A DNA stretch of 64,000 nt from Roseobacter insulae (GCF_019375555.1 NZ_JAHXDN010000001.1:845501-909500); one strand, 5' to 3'; shown: positions 25,567-34,389, numbered from the stretch's first letter. Translations and numbers: made by a program. The notes: generated from the letters alone by a model not told the origin.

Positions 25567-26165
25567 TGTCCCTGTCGCACAGATACCGAAATTTTGGCGG
25601 TGCCAAAGCCGACCCCGACGTACCCGGAGACGTCAGCGCAGATGGTTTGGAAGATGAAAAACTTGCAGCATTTGAAAAAGGCTACCAGGCCGGGTGGGAT
25701 GACGCCGTCAAGGCGCAGGCGGATACAACAGCTAAAATCAGCGCTGATCTGGGACAAAACCTTCAGGACATGGCGTTTACCTACCATGAAGCGTTGTCAA
25801 AACTGACTGTCTCCATCGAGCCGATAATGGCCGAGATCGTCGAAAAGCTGCTGCCGGAGTTCGTCAAGAAGGCTCTGGGCGCTCATATCGTTGAACAAAT
25901 CTGTCAGATGATCAAAGACAACGCGGAACAGCCTGTTGAAATCGTTGTCGCACCCGCAAACGTCGAAACAGTTCAAGAGCTCGCACAGGGAAAGATTTCA
26001 TCGCCCTTCGAGATCGTTGCGGAGGCTTCGTTAGGGGATGGCCAGGCATTTGTCCGGATCGGTTCCGCAGAGCGGAGTGTTGATATTGATACAGTCATTG
26101 CCGGAATTTCCGAGGCGATGACCGCATTTTTCCACGAGGCCGATCAGGAGAATGAAAATGGATGA
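25566..26165 (+). CDS. fliH: Flagellar assembly protein FliH-like
   Basis: A 199-aa cytoplasmic protein with an acidic N-terminal part (FEKGYQAGWDDAVKAQ near residues 36-51, typical of FliH/YscL), a helical middle and a C-terminal FliH-type domain (EPIMAEIVEKLLPEFVKKAL). FliH tethers FliI to the export gate and to FliN. It is coupled to fliF at its start and overlaps the beginning of fliN. Alphaproteobacterial FliH is diverged, so position adds weight. Confidence 0.83.
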   Translation: MSLSHRYRNFGGAKADPDVPGDVSADGLEDEKLAAFEKGYQAGWDDAVKAQADTTAKISADLGQNLQDMAFTYHEALSKLTVSIEPIMAEIVEKLLPEFVKKALGAHIVEQICQMIKDNAEQPVEIVVAPANVETVQELAQGKISSPFEIVAEASLGDGQAFVRIGSAERSVDIDTVIAGISEAMTAFFHEADQENENG

Positions 26166-26451
26166 AACGAACGCTTCGAGAAGCCCGGCAATGGATCCTG
26201 CCAATCCCTTCACATCTGTTCCAATCGAAGTCAGTGTCTGTGTCGGCAAGGCGCGCCCCCTGATCAGAGAGTTGGTTTCGCTGGGAGAAAATGCTGTCCT
26301 TGCGCTCGACAAATCGGTGGACGATCCCGTGGAGCTTTATGTTGGTGACCGGTTGATCGCGCGCGGTATGCTCGAAGAACAAGAGGGCGAGCAACACGGC
26401 CAACTGGTTGTCAGGTTGACCGAAGTTGTCGATCTGCAGGCCGGCTTGTAA
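26158..26451 (+). CDS. fliN: Flagellar switch protein FliN
   Basis: A 97-aa C-ring protein with the SpoA/FliN domain: VPIEVSVCVGKARPLIRELVSLGENAVLALDK in order (split here as strand-helix-strand), then PVELYVGDRLIARGML. The ATG at 26158 is preferred because GGAG ends 7 bases upstream; the ATG at 26152 is too close to it. FliM and FliG, its partners, are not encoded in the window. Confidence 0.94.
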   Translation: MDETNASRSPAMDPANPFTSVPIEVSVCVGKARPLIRELVSLGENAVLALDKSVDDPVELYVGDRLIARGMLEEQEGEQHGQLVVRLTEVVDLQAGL

Positions 26452-26455
26452 TTAA

Positions 26456-27193
26456 TTGTTTCCTTTTCGCATTCCTATTGGGGTCGCTCTGGCGCTCTTC
26501 GTACTTTTGCCGATGGGGGCAAATGCGCAGGAGTTATCGATTTCTCTTGGTGACGATGGATCGATAAGTGCGCGTACGATCCAACTGTTCGCTCTGATAA
26601 CAGTGCTGAGCCTTGCGCCCGGTCTCGCGATCATGGTGACCTGCTTCCCGTTTATTGTGACCGTTCTCTCTATTCTCAGGCAGGCGATTGGGCTTCAGCA
26701 ATCTCCTCCAAACATGTTGATTGTGAGCCTCGCACTTTTCCTGACATACTTCGTGATGGAGCCCGTTTTCACTGCGGCCTGGACCAACGGGATCGTTCCT
26801 CTGAACAATGAGGAAATCGACATAGAAGCAGCGTTTGTGCGTGTCCTTGAGCCGTTCAGAGTGTTCATGGCAGGCCGCTTGGACCCGGAAACCTTCTTTG
26901 CAATGGCCGAGCTTCGGCCCGATACGGTCAACGCGTCCCCAACACCAGATGCGCCTCTTTCCGTGCTGGTACCAAGTTTCCTCCTGTCGGAGATATCGAG
27001 AGCGTTCCAGATCGGATTCCTGATATTTCTGCCGTTCCTGATCATAGATCTGGTCGTCGCCGCGGTGCTCATGTCGATGGGCATGATGATGGTACCTCCG
27101 GTCATCGTGTCTCTGCCGTTTAAATTGGCATTTTTCGTAATCGCCGATGGCTGGAGCCTGATCGCAGGAAGCTTGGTGCGTAGCTATTTTTGA
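26456..27193 (+). CDS. fliP: Flagellar export gate protein FliP
   Basis: A 245-aa membrane protein with a cleavable signal peptide (cleavage near ANAQ, residue 25) and the FliP core: ALITVLSLAPGLAIMVTCFP, FIVTVLSILRQAIGLQQSPPN, LFLTYFVMEPVF, and the C-terminal MSMGMMMVPPVIVSLPFKL. The start seems to be TTG at 26456, as an in-frame stop directly precedes it and later ATGs would remove the signal peptide; no strong ribosome site is visible, so coupling to fliN is likely. Confidence 0.95.
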   Translation: MFPFRIPIGVALALFVLLPMGANAQELSISLGDDGSISARTIQLFALITVLSLAPGLAIMVTCFPFIVTVLSILRQAIGLQQSPPNMLIVSLALFLTYFVMEPVFTAAWTNGIVPLNNEEIDIEAAFVRVLEPFRVFMAGRLDPETFFAMAELRPDTVNASPTPDAPLSVLVPSFLLSEISRAFQIGFLIFLPFLIIDLVVAAVLMSMGMMMVPPVIVSLPFKLAFFVIADGWSLIAGSLVRSYF

Positions 27194-27997
27194 GGAGAAA
27201 TGCGATACAGTTAAAGACAGTATTTGCTCCTTAACCAACTCACTGGAAAGAAACCACGCTTCCTTTGCAGACCAGCGTTGCGTGCTTGTGAACGAGCTTA
27301 AACAGCCGACAATGATGTAGGAGACTGCCAAGATCGCAGGAGCAGGATTGAACGCAGTCACACTTTGGGGGTCTTATCATGTTTGGAAAACAGCTTGAGG
27401 CTGCTCTGATTTGCCTCGCTGAACAAGGCTGCAAAGTGCCACATGGGGCAGTCGCAATCATCGAGCTACGCTAAATATCCGGTTTGACGTGTTTGATCCC
27501 TGCCGCGTAGAAGTCTGATTATTCGATTGAAGACAGACTACCTTATGGCCATTTCCCCCTTCTCGAATTTGTCTTGTCGCAACTCTTTCATATGCACTGG
27601 CTCTTGCAATCGTCTCGCTTCGTACTTTTCTGATCACACTTGATCTGACGCACATTGGGGGCGGCCGTATAGTCGGCAATGTGTCGAAGTTTGGCCTGCT
27701 TCCCGTTGCGGGACTTGACTGGAAGGCCGTTGGCAAGACGCCCTTTGGGTGCGGTTTTTCAACGTTCCGGTGTTATCGTGTCCAAGAGGAATGACGCCGT
27801 GGTCTGCACAACTTTGAACCCTGGAATGACTTAATTCTTGTGGGTTTTCTAAATGATGACAGTAGTGATCATTGCAGCGCGCTGATGGAGAAGGAGTGTT
27901 GCACAGTTAATGGAGCCTTGCGCCGGTCATGTTGTGATTATCTTCGTAGTCATTGCGTCGTTATCGCCCGATCCCGGTAGTTACAATTTGACATCGC
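27194..27997. other. Accessory gap without a recognisable intact gene
   Basis: These 800 bases between fliP and the ATPase remnant hold only short open frames. Frames near 27379-27471 (plus) and 27458-27736 (minus) do not resemble known families. A plus-strand frame around 27795-27985 (LHNFEPWNDLILVGFLNDDS and on) is protein-like but lacks a start. Base composition is lower in G+C than the flanking flagellar genes. I read it as degenerate imported DNA. Confidence 0.5.
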
Positions 27998-28354
27998 TTG
28001 GACCGGCTACAACTTGGGTCAGGTTCTTCCGATCGCGAAAAGTGCAATATCCGGCGCCGGCACGGTCAAATCGAAGCATCCAACCGTCATAAGGTCCGAA
28101 TTGCAAACGACTGCCTATTCTATGTTCACGTTGTTGCGGACATTGTTGGTGACCTTGAGGATCAACTTGGTGGTTGGACAACTACAGCAAACGGTGAAGG
28201 TCGAATCCGGAGCCTTGACAACGATTTCAAAGGTTCAACTATTGAAGTTATCAAGTGGCAAGATTTGGTCAATGACGCGTGGATGCGTAATGAAGCAACT
28301 CTTCGTGCAGCGGGCTTATCGCGGACGAAACCGCTGCGAAGAGGAAGAAAATGA
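27998..28354 (+). pseudogene. C-terminal remnant of a GHKL/Hsp90-like ATPase protein
   Basis: The last 80 or so residues (FYVHVVADIVGDLEDQLGG, then the ANGEGR turn, then IEVIKWQDLVNDAWMRNEA and LRAAGL) look like the C-terminal region of large histidine-kinase-like (HATPase_c_3) ATP-binding proteins, where a Y-x-V-V-D strand is followed by a DG-G turn and an IEV-[IL]-x-[WY]-x-x-L helix. The N-terminal ATPase domain is missing and upstream frames are broken. The stop overlaps the ATG of the HNH gene (ATGA), so the two once formed an operon. Family assignment is from memory of the pattern. Confidence 0.5.
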
Positions 28355-28608
28355 CAAAACCCGACTCTTTCGAATTGGGGAAGTGCATTTTTTGCAAGAA
28401 AACTGCTGGGCCGCTTCGCAGTGTTGAGCACATCGGTCCTGAGTCCATGGGCAACATTTCTGGTCGGCGCGTCCTCCCCAAGGGCGCTGTTTGTGATCCC
28501 TGTAACAACTACTTTGCAACCAAAGTCGAAGGAGCTGAATTAATTCACAATTCCTTCCAAAATCTTCGTGCGAAATACATGGTGCCGACTAGTGTCAGGA
28601 TACATTGA
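28351..28608 (+). pseudogene. HNH-type endonuclease, 3'-truncated at the IS element
   Basis: The 85-residue frame has two zinc-knuckle pairs, CIFC at residues 12-15 and CDPC at 48-51, with EH at 26-27, PESMGN at 30-35 and CNNYF from residue 51: the layout of HNH nucleases whose core is C-x2-C, EH, LPKG and C-x2-C-NN. Homologues of this type are normally much longer; native sequence stops at 28592, where the IS begins, and the last codons come from the IS. The start overlaps the ATPase-like stop. Known HNH proteins cut DNA; here activity is doubtful. Confidence 0.6.
28593..28605 (+). repeat. IS left inverted repeat
   Basis: TGTCAGGATACAT, pairing with the complement of 29408-29420 at 11 of 13 positions. 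It marks the junction with the HNH gene. Confidence 0.8.
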
Positions 28609-28655
28609 TTTTCGCTTCGCTGCGTGATTCACGGCTCCCAAAACGGAGCAGTGAC

Positions 28656-29408
28656 ATGAGCGACCTTTATTGGCTAACCGACGAGCAGATGGCGAAGCTC
28701 GCCCCCTTCTTCCCGAAGTCGCACGGCAAGCCTCGGGTTGATGACAAACGGGTGTTGAGCGGGATTATCTTCATCAATCGCAATGGGTTGTGCTGGCGAG
28801 ATGCCCCTACGGAATACGGGCCACACAAGACGCTCTACAGCCGGTGGAAGCGTTGGAGCGAGAAAGGTGTCTTCGCTCGGATATTGGCTGGCCTGGCTGC
28901 CGAGCACGGCGAACGGAAGACGGTCATGATTGACGCGACCTATCTCAAGGCACACCGCACCGCGACCAGTATGGCCGCGAAAAAGGGGGCGTGGCCGCCT
29001 GATCGGTAGAACTAAGGGCGGCATGAATACCAAGTTGCCTGCTATCTGTGATAGCCAAGGTCGCCTGCTCAACCTGTTCGTTACCGCCGGGCAGGTTAGC
29101 GACTACATCGGAGCTCGGGCTCTGCTCAGCAGCATACCAAATGTGGGCTGGCTGCTAGGTGATCGCGGTTATGACGCTGACTGGTTCCGAGATGCGTTGA
29201 AAGACAAAGGGATACCCGCCTGCATCCCCGGCCGAATGCAGCGCAAGACACCGGTCAAGTACGACAAGCGCAGATCAAAAGGCGCAACAGGATCGAGATC
29301 ATGTTCGGTCGGCTCAAGGATTAGAGGCGCGTGGCAACACGCTATGATCGCTGCCCCAAGGTCTTCCTGTCCGCAATCGCCCTCGCAGCAACCGTCATAC
29401 ACTGGTTA
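28656..29408 (+). pseudogene. IS5-family transposase, frameshifted and interrupted
   Basis: The first frame (ATG 28656 to stop 29009) gives the DUF4096-type N-terminus (WLTDEQMAKLAPFFP, RWKRWSEKGVF) and the first catalytic Asp in MIDATYLKAH. The reading then passes into a second frame at the A5G5 tract 28980-28989, as in two-frame IS427-type elements, giving GRTKGGMNTKLPAICDSQGR and the second Asp in LLGDRGYDADWF. A further frame change near 29272 separates the catalytic Glu (NRIEIMFGRLKD), and a TAG at 29322-29324 stands where a Trp codon is expected. The enzyme is therefore inactive. Confidence 0.85.
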
Positions 29409-29420
29409 TGAATCCTGACC
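29408..29420 (-). repeat. IS right inverted repeat
   Basis: ATGAATCCTGACC, the partner of the left repeat at 28593-28605. It abuts CTAG at 29421-29424, whose complement supplies the flgI stop. Confidence 0.8.
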
Positions 29421-30524
29421 CTAGCGGACAATGAACTCGGCGTGTAGCGCACCAGCTGCTTTGATGCTTTTCAAGATGTCGATCATGTCGCGCGGTGAGA
29501 CTCCCAAAGCGTTGAGCCCGGCAATGACCTCCGACAACGATGTTCCGCTAGGAATTTCAGCCAGTCCGATGCCCGGTTCTTCTTCGATCTCCGCATTCGT
29601 TCTCGGGACAACGACCGTTTCTCCGTCAGCAAAGGGATTGGGTTGCACCGCGATGGGGGCTTCCTGAATTCTGAGTGTCAGATTGCCCTGGGATACCGCG
29701 ACACGAGAAATGCGAACGTCTTCGCCCATGACGATGGTCCCGGATCTTTGGTCGACCACTACGCGCGCCTTACGCTCCGGTTGCACAGCGATATTTTCGA
29801 TTCTACCCAAGGCATGTGCAACAGACGCCATTCGTGTCTGAGGAATATCCAAGCTTACAGTGCCCGAATCGAGCATAAAGGCAACCTGGCGTCCAAAATC
29901 AGCGTTTATTGCCTGCTCAATGCGTGCCGCGGTTGTGAAATCCGCGTCTCGCAGGGCCAATCTCAAATTTGTCAGTGTTGACAGATCGAATTCGATCTCT
30001 CTTTCGACCCGCGCGCCAGAAGGGATCACACCCGCTGTTGGTACGCCCTGGGTTACGTTCGCACCATCGCCTTCGGCCACCGCCCCGCCAGCAATAATCG
30101 TGCCTTGTGCGACTGCATAAATCTGGCCATCAGCTGCGTTGAGCGGCGTCATAATCAACGTCCCGCCCAAAAGACTGTTTGCATCGCCAATCGCCGACAC
30201 CGTAACGTCAATTTGCCCCCCTCCACGCGCAAACGGTGGCAACGCTGCGGTTACAAGGACGGCGGCGACGTTTTTGGGCCTGAACTGTTCTCCGGCCACA
30301 TTCACGCCGAGGCGCTCCAAAATGTTTGACATGATCTCTTCGGTGAAAGGTGCGTTTCTCAGGCCATCGCCGGTGCCGTTTAGTCCAACGACGAGTCCAT
30401 AACCGACCAAATCGTTACCGCGGACCCCATCAAATTCCACCAGATCCTTGATCCGAACGGGGCCGGCAAAGCTGGACGATGCAATCGAAATAATCGCCAG
30501 GAATACTGTCAGAAGGATTTTCAT
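29421..30524 (-). CDS. flgI: Flagellar P-ring protein FlgI
   Basis: A 367-aa periplasmic ring protein with a signal peptide (cleavage near residue 20, SFAGPVRIKDL). Family segments: GVRGNDLVGYGLVVGLNGTGDG (about residues 33-54), NVAAVLVTAALPPFARGG, SLLGGTLIMTPL and the C-terminal LNALGVSPRDMIDILKSIK. It ends in the usual AELIVR-like tail (AEFIVR), so the TAG stop lying at the IS edge is probably its own. Start overlaps the flgL stop. Confidence 0.96.
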   Translation of the reverse strand: MKILLTVFLAIISIASSSFAGPVRIKDLVEFDGVRGNDLVGYGLVVGLNGTGDGLRNAPFTEEIMSNILERLGVNVAGEQFRPKNVAAVLVTAALPPFARGGGQIDVTVSAIGDANSLLGGTLIMTPLNAADGQIYAVAQGTIIAGGAVAEGDGANVTQGVPTAGVIPSGARVEREIEFDLSTLTNLRLALRDADFTTAARIEQAINADFGRQVAFMLDSGTVSLDIPQTRMASVAHALGRIENIAVQPERKARVVVDQRSGTIVMGEDVRISRVAVSQGNLTLRIQEAPIAVQPNPFADGETVVVPRTNAEIEEEPGIGLAEIPSGTSLSEVIAGLNALGVSPRDMIDILKSIKAAGALHAEFIVR

Positions 30525-31525
30525 AGGAAATTCACCAAGGATAATTGCGAGCTGCGAACGGTTACGGAGTAGAGGCTTTGCAAATGAAATTGCACACTTT
30601 CCAACTCGGTCGCTGTTTCGAAGGGATCCGTTGCCAGCAAGGCGTTTCTCGCAAATTCAAGGCTCGTCTCCTCGGCCTGATTTCGCGCTGAAATCATTTC
30701 AATCCGCTCTTCCGTGAAGCCGATGTTCGCGCGCAGGCTCGTCAGTTGATCCTGGTTCGACTGAAGCCCTATGCCCGTCAGCCCGAAAAGCTCGGACTGT
30801 TGGGTGACAGACAAACCCAGCGAAGGATCATCCGCCAGGGCGGCGACGGTAGTATGCAACAGTGTTTCCTTGAGGGCGGCGTCATTTGCACGCACGTCCA
30901 ATGTCACCCGTTCCGTTTCTGACAGAGCAAATGGCGCGAGCGCTGTCGCAGAGCCTGAATACGTCAGCGTATCAAATCCGGCGGGGTCCGCGAACCAAGT
31001 TTCGGCTGCAGTCATGATGTCCTCGGGTGTCGTTTGCCCGGCGACCACAGCCAAGACCTGCGCGATAAGCACATCGGCATCAGGAAGAGGGACGTCGTCC
31101 GTAGCGGTTCCTGCAAAGAGGCTGCGGCCGGCAATGTCACCATTGAGCGAGCTGATCATGCCCTGAAGTTGAGTGCGGGCGTTGTCGGAAGGGTTCCCGG
31201 CGACCACGCCGATTGGCCCCCCACTCGCAAGCAGAAGATCAAGACCCAAAGCGCCCCCAAATTCCTGCACCCGTTCGAGCGCTTTCTGCATCGCACCTGT
31301 ATAGTAGGCAGCCTCGGAGTTGGCGACGGAGTATCCATCCAGAACTTCCAGAGATCTTTCCAGATCGGTCAGGTAATTGTGGTTGCCATCGAGAACTTGT
31401 CGAACATCCGACACCTTCCCGCTGGAAAGTTCATCTGTCAGTCGTGACAAATCCTGTCGCAGGGCCACGCTGCGGCGTTGAAGCATGAAGGATTGTGCCA
31501 GATCGCCCAGTGAAATCGAAGTCAT
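30521..31525 (-). CDS. flgL: Hook-filament junction protein FlgL
   Basis: A 334-aa flagellin-like protein: N-terminal helix with LAQSFMLQRRSVALRQDLSR and SSGKVSDVRQ, and a C-terminal helix ending LYSVTVRSSQLSLVNFL, with a variable middle. This arrangement and its position after flgK identify FlgL (HAP3), which joins hook to filament. flgI overlaps its end by 4 bases. Confidence 0.93.
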   Translation of the reverse strand: MTSISLGDLAQSFMLQRRSVALRQDLSRLTDELSSGKVSDVRQVLDGNHNYLTDLERSLEVLDGYSVANSEAAYYTGAMQKALERVQEFGGALGLDLLLASGGPIGVVAGNPSDNARTQLQGMISSLNGDIAGRSLFAGTATDDVPLPDADVLIAQVLAVVAGQTTPEDIMTAAETWFADPAGFDTLTYSGSATALAPFALSETERVTLDVRANDAALKETLLHTTVAALADDPSLGLSVTQQSELFGLTGIGLQSNQDQLTSLRANIGFTEERIEMISARNQAEETSLEFARNALLATDPFETATELESVQFHLQSLYSVTVRSSQLSLVNFL

Positions 31526-31528
31526 ACC

Positions 31529-32974
31529 TTAAAGCCTCAAAATAGTTTGCATCATTTCGTCAGCAGCTTGGATCATTCTGGCGTTTGCTGCATATGTCTG
31601 TTCGACAAGCAACAGCCGCTGCAGTTCCTGGTCCGTGTCGACCCCTTCGGCGAGCACCAGCTGCGTCAGTTCATTGAATTGTGTCGAGGTGAAGCTCAGG
31701 CTCTGGTCGGCCTGAGCTCTGTCTGCCCCGAGCTGAGATGTGAGCGTTGCAGCAAGGTTGATGGCTGAGAATGCGCCGGCCCCGAAATTGCCGGAGGCTG
31801 GAACTCTCTTGGTCGTCAGCGTTGCTGACAGAGCCTGGATCAAGCGCGAGTCGCCAACATCACCCTGAACCACAGCATTGACACCATCCCTGATGCGCCA
31901 CGCTTCGCCCCCCTGCCGTTCATCGACCGCGGCGTTTATGGACAGCCTTGCGGAAATGCCGACCTCGTTCAGCGGATCGAATGCTGCACCGGCGTCGGTG
32001 AAAATCCCGGCATCACCCACGGCCAGTGTTGTATCCACCGCAGGGTCCTGAAACCGTTCGATCAAATCGCGTGTGAGCGCGTCAAGCTGTGTCTGCGCGT
32101 CTGTGCCCAGCTCGTCGCGAATTTCGAATTGCGCCCCCAGTGACCCCCCGCCCAACGCGCCGCGTGCGCTGTCCGTCCTGACGCTGAAGCCGTTGACGGT
32201 CAGCCCAGACAGCTGACCGCCCGCGAGGCTCATGTAGGGTGTGACTTGGTTGACCGGCGTGAACTCGATTTCGGCAATACCGCCATCGAGTAGAATGACT
32301 CCGCCCGTGGAGTAGAGCGCAATTTGGCCATTGTCGCGCGGCACTTGCCGCACCGGAACGATAGCGCTGATATCATCGACAAGCGCTTGGCGGTTGTCCT
32401 GCAAGGCAGAAGTGTCGCCTCCCAACGCCAGGGTTTTGGTGATCTGCTGGTTCAGTTCTTTGACGCCACCAAGTGCCGATGTCAGACGATCGACCTGAAT
32501 GCCAATGTTTCGATCGGCTTCGCTGCGCGCCTGTTGAACACCATCAGAAGCGGACGCGATCAGAGTTGCGAGATCGCGGGCTGCGTTGACAACGCTTTCC
32601 AACCTTTCCGGAGCATCCGGTCGGCTGGTTGCGGTCACCAGACTGCTTTCGAAATCGGCCAGGCGCGCCGAAAGAGAGTTCGCATCATCCGGCGTGCCGA
32701 GCATGTCTTCATACCTGGTCAAAAAACCTGCCCGGTCTGTCGCGTTGGTAAAAGCAGCCTCAGCGAGCCCGCGATCAACCAGCAGCGCAGGGTCTACATT
32801 TCGCACAATGCCATCGATGCTTACGCCGCCGATCTGGGAGGATGAAAGCGCCACGGATCGCACCCCATATCCGGGCGTCATCGCATTTGCGATGTTCGCG
32901 GAAATCGTTTCCGAACTGCGCCCCGCTGCGCGCAGTCCGGTCATGGCGTTGGATAATGCCCCGGAAATTGTCAT
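31529..32974 (-). CDS. flgK: Hook-filament junction protein FlgK
   Basis: A 481-aa HAP1 protein: N-terminal rod/hook signature SETISANIANAMTPGYGVR near residues 20-38, a long flagellin-like helical region and the C-terminal LLLVEQTYAANARMIQAADEMMQTIL helix. The start is the ATG at 32974. It lies between flgE and flgL in the operon flgE-flgK-flgL-flgI. Confidence 0.95.
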   Translation of the reverse strand: MTISGALSNAMTGLRAAGRSSETISANIANAMTPGYGVRSVALSSSQIGGVSIDGIVRNVDPALLVDRGLAEAAFTNATDRAGFLTRYEDMLGTPDDANSLSARLADFESSLVTATSRPDAPERLESVVNAARDLATLIASASDGVQQARSEADRNIGIQVDRLTSALGGVKELNQQITKTLALGGDTSALQDNRQALVDDISAIVPVRQVPRDNGQIALYSTGGVILLDGGIAEIEFTPVNQVTPYMSLAGGQLSGLTVNGFSVRTDSARGALGGGSLGAQFEIRDELGTDAQTQLDALTRDLIERFQDPAVDTTLAVGDAGIFTDAGAAFDPLNEVGISARLSINAAVDERQGGEAWRIRDGVNAVVQGDVGDSRLIQALSATLTTKRVPASGNFGAGAFSAINLAATLTSQLGADRAQADQSLSFTSTQFNELTQLVLAEGVDTDQELQRLLLVEQTYAANARMIQAADEMMQTILRL

Positions 32975-33003
32975 GTCAGGCCCTCGTTACTTGCGATTGA
33001 AAC

Positions 33004-34335
33004 TTACCGTTTGATGTTGGTGGTTTCCTGCAGCATCTCATCAACGGTCTGAATGACTTTCGCATTTGATGAATACGCGCGCTGGGTTTTGATCATGTCG
33101 GTCAACTCACCGGCCACGTCTGTCTTGGATTCCTCGCGGGCAAATGAAACGATGTCACCGGTCGGGCCGTCGCCGGCATCCCAGAGGAAAAACGCACCAC
33201 TGTCACGAGACGGTAAATATGTTTGACTGTCAAAGGTTTGCAATCCGTTTGGATTAGCGACGTTGACCAGTGGAATCTGGTACACGGTACGAATTTCCCC
33301 TGTGTCGAACGTGGCGCGCACGAAACCGTTTGCGTCAACGTCCAAACCCACAAAGTTGCCAATCGCGGAGCCATCCTTGGTCACCGAGATCGGTGCGAAA
33401 TTATAGGACAGCTGCGACAGGCCTTCGGTATCGCCGATGGTGCCGATGTCGACGGCAATCGGGCCCGCGGCCACGGTCACGTTAATGATACCGGTTGCAG
33501 GATCGTATGCCGGGCTGGCGCCGACCGGCGCCGTTGTCGCGATGGGCGTTACGGTTGCCAGCGTTCCGCCTGCGGTGCGCGCGTCTGTAAACGTCACGGT
33601 GTAACGTCCGATCTGATCCCCGCCTTGCGCCGAATCCGTCATCGTCATCGTCCATTCATTTGTCGCCGGGTCACCCGCCGTCGCGGGTGCCGTGGGCTCG
33701 AACGTGATGCTGATGTTTTGTGAAGTGCCAAGGTTATCAAAGTATTCGACAGACAATTGTTCTGTCAGAGCGGCGGCACCGAATTCGGTCTCTGTTGCCG
33801 GCAGGTTCACGCCAAGGCTCATCGACAATGTCGGGTTACCCGCCAGCTGGCTGGTATTGATCCGAACCGGTTCCAGCCCGTCGGCCGTGTCTCGCGGATA
33901 GTTTGGAATCGTGCCATCTGCCGCAGCAGGCCACCCCATGAGCACGAGACCGGACTGGGAGGTCAGATACCCTTCGTCATCTGTCCGGAAAGATCCCGTT
34001 GTGGACAGGAACATCGGTGCATCGGTGCCAGCTGTCTGTACCTGGGCTGCTTGCGCCACGGGAAGCATTCCGGCGCCGCGCACAGCAAGGTCGGTCGGAT
34101 TCGATGTCCCAAGCAGCGTGCCGCGTTCGTCAATCAATCGTTGTGTATTCGCTCTCACGCCGCCCGCGGCATAGGAACCGCCGCCAGACGACAGAACCAT
34201 GGATTCGAAATCCGTTACCACGCGCTTGTAGCCGAAGGTCGAAGAGTTGGCGATGTTATCCGAGATGGACGCCAGTCGCTGAGCATTTGATTGCAATCCT
34301 GCGACGCCGGCATTGAGCGAAGATGAAATTGACAT
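33004..34335 (-). CDS. flgE: Flagellar hook protein FlgE
   Basis: The 443-aa hook subunit begins with SISSSLNAGVAGLQSN and has LASISDNIANSSTFGYKRV near residues 23-41. The middle contains the hook D1/D2 domains, and the C-terminus ends with TDMIKTQRAYSSNAKVIQTVDEMLQE. The ATG at 34335 is chosen because homology starts there; the frame is open 16 codons further. A CtrA-like box lies 55-69 bases upstream. Confidence 0.96.
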   Translation of the reverse strand: MSISSSLNAGVAGLQSNAQRLASISDNIANSSTFGYKRVVTDFESMVLSSGGGSYAAGGVRANTQRLIDERGTLLGTSNPTDLAVRGAGMLPVAQAAQVQTAGTDAPMFLSTTGSFRTDDEGYLTSQSGLVLMGWPAAADGTIPNYPRDTADGLEPVRINTSQLAGNPTLSMSLGVNLPATETEFGAAALTEQLSVEYFDNLGTSQNISITFEPTAPATAGDPATNEWTMTMTDSAQGGDQIGRYTVTFTDARTAGGTLATVTPIATTAPVGASPAYDPATGIINVTVAAGPIAVDIGTIGDTEGLSQLSYNFAPISVTKDGSAIGNFVGLDVDANGFVRATFDTGEIRTVYQIPLVNVANPNGLQTFDSQTYLPSRDSGAFFLWDAGDGPTGDIVSFAREESKTDVAGELTDMIKTQRAYSSNAKVIQTVDEMLQETTNIKR

Positions 34336-34389
34336 GGGCACGCCTTTCTGAAGTGATAATCCATTCACCATCCAGATAGACACCCGGGC

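Larger units (their letters stand above)
28593..29420 (+). mobile_element. Decayed IS5-family insertion sequence (IS427-like)
   Basis: An element of about 828 bp. Terminal inverted repeats are TGTCAGGATACAT at the left end and ATGAATCCTGACC at the right (11 of 13 match). CTAG flanks both sides (28589-28592 and 29421-29424) as a target duplication or shared target. The encoded transposase is a two-frame DDE type, but is broken by a frameshift and a stop. The right flank CTAG contains the flgI stop codon. Confidence 0.85.

Noticed and set aside
27458-27736. A 92-codon minus-strand frame in the accessory gap
   Set aside because: Low-complexity Arg/Ser/Thr/Pro composition, no family resemblance and no ribosome site; treated as noncoding debris.
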